Under the pieces are notes generated by a model, which worked only from the letters and a program-made list of their open reading frames with translations, was not told the origin of the DNA and did not search any database. Position numbers and translations under genes: made by a program. Of a stretch of 7,415 bases of DNA, positions 1 to 5,583 are shown one piece after another (position 1 is the stretch's first letter; every line of letters begins with the position of its first letter). The stretch comes from JBGCDD01 sp045105075 (GTDB lineage Bacteria; Pseudomonadota; Alphaproteobacteria; Rhodobacterales; Rhodobacteraceae). The stretch is from positions 1 to 7,415 of the forward strand of contig JBGCDD010000269.1 in assembly GCA_045105075.1 (NCBI GenBank), given 5' to 3'.

Positions 1-638
1 AAAAGATTGCGCTCCAAATGGGCAAAAATGGCCTGACGGCTGTCTTCGATGTTGCCTGAAAGGGCGGCATCCAAAATGCGTTGGTGCTCGGCGATATTGC
101 CGGGAAAATAACCATAATTGCGTTCCCGTGTGACCATTTGCTGGCGAAACTGGTCATAGATTGATAGGAAGGTGTCGCGCAAAAACGACGAGTCGCTGGC
201 AGACACCAGCGTCTCGTGAAACTCGTTTTCCGCGGCACACCAGATCAACAGTACAGGTTCGATATCGCCCAACTCAACGATGCGCGATTCGATGTGGGAC
301 AGCTTGTAGTGCGCTGCCGTCAGCCGTGCCTCCCACTCGATTCCACCGTTTTTGATCGACTGGCTCAGGCCTTCCTGTTCCAAAGTGATGCGAAACTGGG
401 TCAGCGCATGCTGGCGATGGGGTGAGCTGGATTGCGCCCGAAACCCACGCTGCTCTTCAAAGGAAACAAGACCATAGGCGGTCAAACGAAACAGCGTTTC
501 CCGGATCGTGTTGGACGAACACCCATAGTGCGCGCTCAGATCAGACGATTTCAACTTGCAGCCAGGCTCAAAATAAGCGGTGATCAACTTGGTGCGAAGA
601 TCTTCGTAAATGTCAGGTGTTTCCGTGCGGTTTGGCAT
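1..638 (-). CDS. GntR family (FCD subfamily) transcriptional regulator, C-terminus cut by window edge
   Basis: Reading the minus strand from the ATG at 638-636 gives 212 codons with no stop up to the left edge, so the gene is partial. Residues 10-68 form a GntR-type winged helix, with the recognition-helix stretch SSNTIRETLFRLTAYGLV at 41-58 and the wing EEQRGFRA. Residues from about 75 on match an all-helical FCD effector domain. Likely metal/effector ligands are E137 or a nearby acid, H141 (in ENEFHETL), H185 (in EHQRIL) and H207. An in-frame TAG lies 14 codons upstream with no other ATG or GTG after it, which fixes the start, although the ribosome binding site is weak. FCD regulators such as UxuR, ExuR and LldR usually repress adjacent catabolic genes and respond to organic or sugar acids. 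The divergent position beside a hexuronate locus suggests that role here. The effector is unknown. Confidence 0.9.
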   Translation of the reverse strand, partial: MPNRTETPDIYEDLRTKLITAYFEPGCKLKSSDLSAHYGCSSNTIRETLFRLTAYGLVSFEEQRGFRAQSSSPHRQHALTQFRITLEQEGLSQSIKNGGIEWEARLTAAHYKLSHIESRIVELGDIEPVLLIWCAAENEFHETLVSASDSSFLRDTFLSIYDQFRQQMVTRERNYGYFPGNIAEHQRILDAALSGNIEDSRQAIFAHLERNL

Positions 639-789
639 GAGGATCCGGGGCGTTTGAGTCGGAAATATTTTTGAACACTATACATAATTTCGAAATTTGG
701 AAGATTTTCGATGTTGCTGACGTGGCGTCCCGAGAACCCTAACCAAAGCCTAGTGCCAATGCCCTGCCAAGCCTTACGAAAGGTTCTCC
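639..789. promoter_or_regulatory. Divergent regulatory region between gntR and the uxaA remnant
   Basis: This gap separates two outward-facing genes, and 661-710 is clearly A+T-rich against its surroundings. It holds the 12-bp perfect palindrome AATTTCGAAATT at 686-697. On the minus strand TATAGT (682-677) is a plausible -10 element for gntR, but I found no good -35 at 16-18 bp. On the plus strand CATAAT (683-688) and TATACA (679-684) resemble -10 elements. A GntR/FCD autoregulatory operator would be expected here; assigning it to the palindrome is inference. Confidence 0.5.
686..697. promoter_or_regulatory. 12-bp perfect palindrome, candidate operator
   Basis: AATTTCGAAATT reads the same on both strands and overlaps the -10-like elements of the divergent gap. 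A dimeric regulator, most simply the adjacent GntR protein, could bind here. The symmetry does not extend outward, and the sequence does not match the TNGTNNNACNA pattern known for FadR-type regulators, so the assignment is tentative. Confidence 0.3.
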
Positions 790-1314
790 ATGAAAGACTT
801 TATTCGCCTTAATGCAGACGACAATGTTGTAACGGCGACGCGCGCTTTGGAGGTTCGCAGCGAGATTGACGGCGTGACAACCACTGCGCTGATCCCGTCG
901 GGGCACAAGATCGCCACGCGAGCCATTCGCAGCGGCGAACAGGTGCGCAAATACGCGCAATTCATCGGGCTGGCCTCGGAAGATATTGCGCCCGGCGCGC
1001 ATGTGCACACCATTTATGACGCCGAGCATCTTTTGACCCGCCGCGCCGTGGACCGCGCCACGGGTGACAAGCTGGTCGGGCTGATCAAATGGTGGGAAGA
1101 TTACACCGCGCGCAATCGCGGCAACATGGATAATGACCCAAGTCCGGGCAATAAACGGGGCCGCGAGATCTATCAGATGCTGCTGCGCGTGGCCTCGGGC
1201 GAGACCTCCAAATCCAAACCCGAAGCCCAGAGTCTGGGCGACTACGAGTTCCTCCCCTGGCAAATCGGAGCCGTCATGTGCAGCGCGTCACGGCCTGAAA
1301 AATGTCCATCGTGA
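790..1314 (+). pseudogene. uxaA: Altronate dehydratase (UxaA) remnant with two large in-frame deletions
   Basis: The ORF encodes 174 residues, whereas UxaA-family altronate dehydratases are about 500. Residues 1-74 are a complete SAF domain with the conserved SGHKIA (37-42) and a DIAPGAHVHT end (65-74). The sequence then jumps to an island near the family's late-middle region (about 75-124: AEHLLTRRAV, WWEDYTARN, MDNDPSPGNK). It jumps again to the C-terminal tail (125-163: REIYQMLLRVASGE, FLPWQIGAVM). From memory of the family, roughly 240 residues are missing at the first junction (near 1012) and roughly 90 at the second (near 1157-1164). Both joins keep frame, and no stop or frameshift is present. 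The family normally ends at or near GAVM; here 11 extra residues follow M163. The start has a good ribosome binding site (GAAAGG, 778-783). The intact enzyme dehydrates D-altronate to KDG. With most of the catalytic, metal-binding body gone, activity is very unlikely. A retained small SAF protein cannot be excluded. Confidence 0.85.
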
Positions 1315-1486
1315 GCGGATTGAACAAGGCCGGCAGTTGGAAAATAATCGTGGCATGGTCGGGCAAAAATGGGAATAATCCGGCCATGGACATGATCATA
1401 GACGCGAGCTGGCGATACCACTGTCGAAATGACCCCGAACGTTCGCCCAGAGTTGGGCAATTCGGCGTGATGCGGGCGCGCCAATC
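1315..1486 (+). promoter_or_regulatory. Gap with sigma70-like promoter candidate upstream of the AroE-like gene
   Basis: TTGAAC (1320-1325) and AATAAT (1343-1348) are separated by exactly 17 bp, matching four and five of six consensus bases. This pair lies just after the uxaA remnant and would drive the AroE-like gene and possibly the transporter-kinase pair. A second AATAAT at 1374-1379 has no good -35. An open frame of 62 codons (ATG 1302 to TGA 1490) spans the gap and overlaps the AroE-like start as ATGA, but its product resembles nothing I know. I see no terminator between the uxaA remnant and this promoter. Confidence 0.35.
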
Positions 1487-2320
1487 ATGAGCGTGCTGCG
1501 CGCGGGATTGATCGGGGCCAACATTTCTCGCACGCGGCTGCCGGCGGCACTTGAGATCCTTTGCGCCATGACGGGGTGGACGCTTGATTTTGCTCTGATT
1601 GACACCTGCGATGACCCGGATTTCGATTTGGCCGGGTTTGTCGACACAGCGCGCAGAGATGGCTGGAGCGGTGTTTCGGTGACGCATCCGCATAAAACCC
1701 AAGGTGCCGATTATGTGGGCGGGCGCATGGACGCCGACATGGCGTTGCTGGGGGCGGCCAATCTGATCACATTTCAGCCCAGGCTGCGCGGCACCAATAC
1801 AGATTTCACCGGCGCAAAGGCGCTGTTTCGCCAGTCGGGGGTGGGGCCATTGGGCGACGTGACGATGATTGGCGCGGGCGGCGTTGCGCGGGCTTTGGCA
1901 CCGGTTATCCGGGCCCAGCAAAACCACGGCGCTGTGCTGTTTGTGCATGACCGTGACGGCGACGCGGCGCGCGATTTGTGCGACACCATCGGCAAGGCGC
2001 GCATTCCGATCGGGGTTGGGGCGCTGTCTTCTGCGATTGCGCGCTCGGACGGGGTGGTCAACGCGACCCCGATCGGTATGGCCGAGCACCCAGGTTCGGT
2101 CTTTGACCCCAGCGATCTGGTGCATCCGCGTTGGGCCTTTGATGCGATTTACACGCCTCCTGAAACTGAATTCCTGCGTGAGGCCCGGCTGGCCGGTATG
2201 ACGGTGATCAGTGGCTTTGATCTGTTTCGCCACATGGCGTTGGACACGTTTGAAATTTACACAGGCCAAACCCCACCAGACGAAGCGTTCGCGCGTTTGG
2301 CCGGCTTGCGCCCGGGCTAG
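1487..2320 (+). CDS. Shikimate/quinate dehydrogenase-family (AroE-like) oxidoreductase of unknown substrate
   Basis: The 277-residue product has the usual AroE length and two-domain plan. The N-terminal substrate domain has VTHPHK (65-70, with the catalytic Lys at 70), GAAN (89-92) and GTNTD (102-106, with the catalytic Asp at 106). The Rossmann domain has GAGGVARA (129-136), NATPIGM (192-198) and FDAIYTPPETEFL (218-230). Against E. coli AroE, the paired substrate serines become Thr16 and Leu18, and the carboxylate-binding Gln of the GLGMLVxQ helix aligns with Met250 in GFDLFRHMALDTF. The NADP-selecting NRT motif reads DRD (155-157), which suggests NAD. Catalytic Lys/Asp are kept while substrate contacts change, so I infer a dehydrogenase for another polyol or sugar acid rather than housekeeping shikimate synthesis. 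No clear ribosome binding site precedes the ATG, and no alternative start exists back to the in-frame TGA at 1430. A plain quinate or shikimate dehydrogenase remains possible. Confidence 0.82.
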   Translation: MSVLRAGLIGANISRTRLPAALEILCAMTGWTLDFALIDTCDDPDFDLAGFVDTARRDGWSGVSVTHPHKTQGADYVGGRMDADMALLGAANLITFQPRLRGTNTDFTGAKALFRQSGVGPLGDVTMIGAGGVARALAPVIRAQQNHGAVLFVHDRDGDAARDLCDTIGKARIPIGVGALSSAIARSDGVVNATPIGMAEHPGSVFDPSDLVHPRWAFDAIYTPPETEFLREARLAGMTVISGFDLFRHMALDTFEIYTGQTPPDEAFARLAGLRPG

Positions 2321-2531
2321 GCACCCCGCAGGCGATCCGGGACAACGCGCCTGAAACAGGATGGTCCTTGCCAAAGACCGCGGCATCGATGAAACCCTGA
2401 CGTCGGATGCAACGACTTGCGCCGAGCTCGGATCGTGCGCTCCGGCCCGTGCGCGAAAGTCAAAACAAGGGAACACGACAATGAAACCGCAATCGGCCAC
2501 CACCCGCGCCAAGCCGGTTGCACGCTAGGTC
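2321..2531 (+). other. Gap between the AroE-like gene and transporter, with leader ORF
   Basis: These 211 bp contain no recognisable gene. A 10-bp perfect palindrome, CCGAGCTCGG, lies at 2422-2431, and a short leader ORF lies at 2481-2528. The leader frame is open back to an ATG at 2361, which has no usable ribosome binding site. I see no T-tract terminator and no convincing promoter, so the transporter-kinase pair may be read from upstream of the AroE-like gene. Confidence 0.4.
2481..2528 (+). CDS. 15-codon leader ORF in frame with the transporter, ending in TAG
   Basis: ATG at 2481 follows AAGGGAA (2467-2473) at a suitable distance and encodes MKPQSATTRAKPVAR before TAG at 2526-2528. The transporter ATG at 2532 is in the same frame, three bases later, and has no good ribosome binding site of its own. 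Three readings fit: a leader peptide that couples translation, an amber mutation in what was the transporter's N-terminus, or a sequencing error. Basic, Ser/Thr-rich N-termini are common before the first helix of such transporters, which favours the second reading slightly. Confidence 0.4.
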   Translation: MKPQSATTRAKPVAR

Positions 2532-3431
2532 ATGAGCGGGCTGGTCGCACGCGCACGCGAAGATCGTGCCCAGCTTGGCATTGTTATGATGCTTGTGGCT
2601 TACATGTTTTTCGCGGCCATCGACACGTCGGTAAAATGGCTGGTCATTGCGGGTCTGCACGCGTTTCAGCTGGCGTTCATGCGCTATGTCGGTCATTTTC
2701 TGTGTTCTTTGGCGCTGATGGCCTATGGCGGGCTGTCGTGGGATCGGTTTGCAACCGGGCAAATCGGACTGGTTTTGCTGCGCGCGATGTTTCTGATTTC
2801 GTCGTCGGTTTTTAACTTTGTTTCGCTGACCTATCTGCCGCTGACCGTGACGTCGGCGATCATGTTTTCCGCGCCGATCATTGTCTGTGCGCTCAGCTAT
2901 CCGCTGCTGGGTGAGCGGGTCGGGCCATGGCGCTGGATCGCTATTGTGATCGGTTTCGTGGGCGTATTGGTGGTGATCCGTCCGTTTGGCGAAACGTTCC
3001 ATTGGGCCGCGCTGTTGTCGGCCTACAACGCGCTGGCCATGGCGCTGTATTCGATCATCACGCGCAAACTGTCGGGCGAAATCGCGGCCGAAACCATGCA
3101 GTTTTATATGGGCGCCATCGGCACAGCAGTGCTGCTACCGCTGGCGTGGATGACCTGGCAAAACCCCACGACAGCGCTGGATTGGGGGTTGCTGATTGGA
3201 TTGGGCGTTTGGGGCTGGGCCGGGCATGGTCTGATGACCCGTGCGCACGGGTTTGCCACTGCCAGCACGCTGATGCCCTACACCTATTCCTTCATGGTCT
3301 ATCTAACGATTACCAGTTATCTGGTGTTCGCGGATCTGCCGGATCGCCTGACACTTGTCGGGGCAGGTATCATTGTTGCCTCGGGGCTGGTGATCTGGTG
3401 GCGCGAAACCAAAGGAAAAACACGAGGGTGA
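2532..3431 (+). CDS. DMT superfamily (EamA) membrane transporter
   Basis: The 299-residue product is strongly hydrophobic, with about ten predicted membrane helices in two homologous halves of five, the standard EamA arrangement. The first helix begins near residue 15 (QLGIVMMLVAYMFFAAID). A first-half motif, LTYLPLTVTSAIMFSAPI, lies near 97-114, followed by a loop LLGERVG, as is typical at the end of helix 4 in this family. The second half shows the matching pattern with FATASTLMPYTYSFMVYL near 238-255. The C-terminus (WRETKGKTRG) is basic and probably cytoplasmic. EamA proteins move small metabolites, often as exporters of amino acids or nucleotide-related compounds; the substrate cannot be told from sequence. 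The TGA stop at 3429-3431 is one base before the kinase start, so the two are co-translated. The true start may be 2481 if the TAG at 2526 is suppressed or erroneous. Confidence 0.88.
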   Translation: MSGLVARAREDRAQLGIVMMLVAYMFFAAIDTSVKWLVIAGLHAFQLAFMRYVGHFLCSLALMAYGGLSWDRFATGQIGLVLLRAMFLISSSVFNFVSLTYLPLTVTSAIMFSAPIIVCALSYPLLGERVGPWRWIAIVIGFVGVLVVIRPFGETFHWAALLSAYNALAMALYSIITRKLSGEIAAETMQFYMGAIGTAVLLPLAWMTWQNPTTALDWGLLIGLGVWGWAGHGLMTRAHGFATASTLMPYTYSFMVYLTITSYLVFADLPDRLTLVGAGIIVASGLVIWWRETKGKTRG

Positions 3432-3432
3432 T

Positions 3433-4329
3433 ATGGTGAAAGTGGCGTGCATTGGCGAAGCGATGATCGAGTTGTCACAAGACAGGGCGGCGCCGGACCA
3501 CGCGCAGATCGGCTTTGCAGGCGATACGCTGAACACGGCGATCTACCTCAAGCGCTGCGCGCCCCAGCTTGAGGTTGCCTATGTCACGCGCTTGGGCAAT
3601 GACACATTCAGCGACCAGATGATCGCAATGATGCAGGCCGAGGGGCTTGATACGTCGCTGATCGGACGCAGCACCAGCCGCCGCCCCGGGCTCTATTCGA
3701 TTGCAACGGATGACACCGGGGAACGGTCGTTTACCTATTGGCGCGAAAATTCGGCTGCGCGCGAGTTGTTTTCAAGCGATCCATCGGATCTGGAGGCGCT
3801 GAGCGGAGCCGACATTGTCTACTTCTCGGCGATCACCCTGGCCATTCTCACAGAAGAGGCACGCGCGGCGCTGATCTGCTGGCTTGCGTCTTTTCGCGCA
3901 AACGGGGGCCGGGTGGTGTTTGACTCCAATCATCGCCCCGCGCTGTGGGCCAACGCGGACACCGAGCGCACGAGTGTGGCTCAGGTCTGGGCCAATTGCG
4001 ATATTGCGCTGCCGGGTCTGGAAGACGAACAGGCGATTTTTGGCGACGCGGACGAACAGGCGGTATTGGCCCGTTTGCGCGCTGCTGGCGTGCGCGGGGG
4101 GGCGCTCAAACGCGGAGCCGATGGGCCTTTGCCAGTTGAGCCGGACGTGCAAAATGCGCCCTTTGCCCAGGCCGAAAAAGTCGTCGACAGCACAGCGGCC
4201 GGCGACAGTTTCAATGGCGCCTATCTCGCGTCCTGGTTAAGCGGCGCCGAACCCGGCGGCGCGATGCAGGCCGGCCATGACATGGCGATCAGGGTGCTGG
4301 GCGTCAAAGGGGCGATCATACCGCGTTGA
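3433..4329 (+). CDS. kdgK: 2-keto-3-deoxygluconate kinase, PfkB family
   Basis: The 298-residue protein has the normal length and motif order for KDG kinase. It has GEAMIEL at 8-14, the sugar-binding FAGDTLNTAIYLKR at 28-41 (G30, D31, N34), YWREN at 102-106, DSNHRPALW at 164-172, LKRG at 225-228, and the PfkB signature DSTAAGDSF at 252-260 with catalytic Asp258. It phosphorylates KDG to KDPG in the cytoplasm, the step joining hexuronate breakdown to the Entner-Doudoroff aldolase. GAGGG at 3424-3428 is the ribosome binding site, inside the end of the transporter gene. The PfkB signature more often reads GAGD or TAGD, and AAGD, found here, is typical of KdgK. Another ketose or deoxy-sugar acid kinase is possible but less likely given uxaC nearby. 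Confidence 0.88.
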   Translation: MVKVACIGEAMIELSQDRAAPDHAQIGFAGDTLNTAIYLKRCAPQLEVAYVTRLGNDTFSDQMIAMMQAEGLDTSLIGRSTSRRPGLYSIATDDTGERSFTYWRENSAARELFSSDPSDLEALSGADIVYFSAITLAILTEEARAALICWLASFRANGGRVVFDSNHRPALWANADTERTSVAQVWANCDIALPGLEDEQAIFGDADEQAVLARLRAAGVRGGALKRGADGPLPVEPDVQNAPFAQAEKVVDSTAAGDSFNGAYLASWLSGAEPGGAMQAGHDMAIRVLGVKGAIIPR

Positions 4330-4339
4330 CACGTGTTAA
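4326..4339. repeat. 14-bp near-perfect palindrome spanning the convergent stop codons
   Basis: TTGACACGTGTTAA pairs with itself at every position except a G/T at 4328/4337. It contains both the kdgK TGA (4327-4329) and the uxuB-like TAA (4338-4336). The six bases between the two stops are exactly CACGTG. As RNA it could form only a five-pair stem around ACGT with no T-tract, so it is a poor terminator. It may be a protein site or chance. Confidence 0.3.
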
Positions 4340-5583
4340 AGCTTTTGGGCAAGCACCGCATCCGCGCCCAAAACACCCGCCAGCCCGGCGCGATCGCCCG
4401 CATGGGCCAACGCAGCGCAGCGCGTCGCCAACGGGTCGTCCAGATCACGCCCTGCGCCAGCTTCACCAAAAACAAAGTCAATCCATGCGCGCATCCCGGT
4501 CTCTAGCGCGGGGGAGCTTAGACCCGCGTCGCGGCGCGCACGCCAGGTCGCCATCATCCGAATGGGCAGTTTTTGGCTGCCATCCATCGCGATCTGGCGC
4601 AGGGCGTGGCGCAGTCCGGGGTTGTCAAACCGCGCACACAGGGCGGCGCCGTAGCCGGGCGCGCTGGCTTTTGTGACATCGGGCAAGGTCTCGGCGGCTT
4701 CGGCCATCACCGCCTGAGCGCCCGCGCGCAAAACCGTGTCGCCCATCGCTTCATGCACATAATCATGCCCACGCAAGATGCCCGCATAGGCCAAATAGGA
4801 ATGCGCACCATTCAACATCCGCAGTTTGCGCAACTCAAACGGCGCAACGTCGGGCACAAATTGCGCGTCCCAATCGGGGCGAGCATTCGCGAAATGATCC
4901 TCGATCACCCAATCACTGAACCGCTCGGTCGCCACGGGTGCTGCGTCGCGCCAGCCTGTGCGCGCGAAAACCTGGGCGCGCAGATCATCCGTGGTGGCGG
5001 GTGTGATCCGGTCAACCATCGCGTTGGGAAAGCGCACCTTTTCGGCGGGAAAGGCAATCCCGGCTGCTGCGCAAAACGCGCTCAAAGCGGCCTTCAGCGT
5101 ATCCCCATTGGCCGTCAAATTATCACAGCTCAGCACAGTGATTGGCGTTTGCCGTGCGTTCAGTCCGCGCGCCAACAGGCCATAGATCGTGCGGTTCGCC
5201 CCGCTGATGTCGGCAACGATGTCGGGGGCTGTCAAATCCAAAGTGCCATCGGCGCGCAAACCATAGCCTTTTTCGGTCACTGTCAGCGTCACGATCTTGG
5301 TGTCATCATCGCTTGTCGTGGCAATGATCTTATCGGAATCCTCGCCAGCCACCAACACTTGTTCGATGGCCGAGATCCGCAAATCCTGTGCGCCCGAGGC
5401 GTCCGAGATCGCCAGAGTATAGGCGCAACCTTGCGGTTCAAGCAGATCACGCACGGTGCGGGATCGCATGGAAACACCCGTGATGCGCCACGCCGCGCGC
5501 CCCTTACGATTGGCCAATTCCGTATACCAAGCCTGATGGGCGCGATGAAAATTGCCCAAGCCCAGATGCACGATCCGTGGCAT
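4336..5583 (-). CDS. uxuB: Fructuronate reductase-like enzyme (mannitol dehydrogenase family)
   Basis: From the ATG at 5583 the product has 415 residues. The NAD-binding start is IVHLGLGNFHRAHQAWYTE (4-22), followed by LTVTEKGYG (100-108), VLSCDNLTANG (150-160), MVDRITP (189-195), WVIEDHF (225-231), the catalytic KLRMLNGAH (253-261, fitting KxxxxNxxH with Lys253, Asn258 and His261) and DGSQKLPIR (334-342). The enzyme should reduce D-fructuronate to D-mannonate with NADH, using the product of UxaC. Its start overlaps the uxaC stop as TGATG, so the two are translationally coupled. An upstream ATG at 5715 would add 44 residues read from inside uxaC and is unlikely. At 415 residues it is about 70 shorter than E. 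coli UxuB (486), lacking some 20 N-terminal and some 30 C-terminal residues, yet all catalytic motifs are present. A mannitol, arabinitol or altronate oxidoreductase specificity cannot be ruled out. Confidence 0.85.
   Translation of the reverse strand: MPRIVHLGLGNFHRAHQAWYTELANRKGRAAWRITGVSMRSRTVRDLLEPQGCAYTLAISDASGAQDLRISAIEQVLVAGEDSDKIIATTSDDDTKIVTLTVTEKGYGLRADGTLDLTAPDIVADISGANRTIYGLLARGLNARQTPITVLSCDNLTANGDTLKAALSAFCAAAGIAFPAEKVRFPNAMVDRITPATTDDLRAQVFARTGWRDAAPVATERFSDWVIEDHFANARPDWDAQFVPDVAPFELRKLRMLNGAHSYLAYAGILRGHDYVHEAMGDTVLRAGAQAVMAEAAETLPDVTKASAPGYGAALCARFDNPGLRHALRQIAMDGSQKLPIRMMATWRARRDAGLSSPALETGMRAWIDFVFGEAGAGRDLDDPLATRCAALAHAGDRAGLAGVLGADAVLAQKL

Noticed and set aside
790..1014. 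Stand-alone SAF protein like the small subunit of sulfolactate sulfo-lyase
   Set aside because: The SAF domain is followed in frame by recognisable C-terminal UxaA segments, which a genuine small subunit lacks.
739..1263. 174-codon minus-strand frame opposite the uxaA remnant
   Set aside because: The plus strand carries recognisable UxaA motifs and a ribosome binding site; the minus frame carries neither.
1351..1365. Sigma54-like TGGCAT...GGGCA upstream of the AroE-like gene
   Set aside because: The GG and GC elements are one base too close together, and the sigma70-like pair just upstream fits better.
2422..2431. 10-bp palindrome CCGAGCTCGG in the gap before the transporter
   Set aside because: It is short and G+C-rich, with no promoter nearby and no matching second copy, so chance is the simplest explanation.
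1274..2512. 412-codon open frame on the minus strand opposite the AroE-like gene
   Set aside because: Its translation is rich in Arg, His and Gln with no domain pattern, and it lies antisense to a gene with clear AroE motifs. Long antisense frames are common in G+C-rich DNA.
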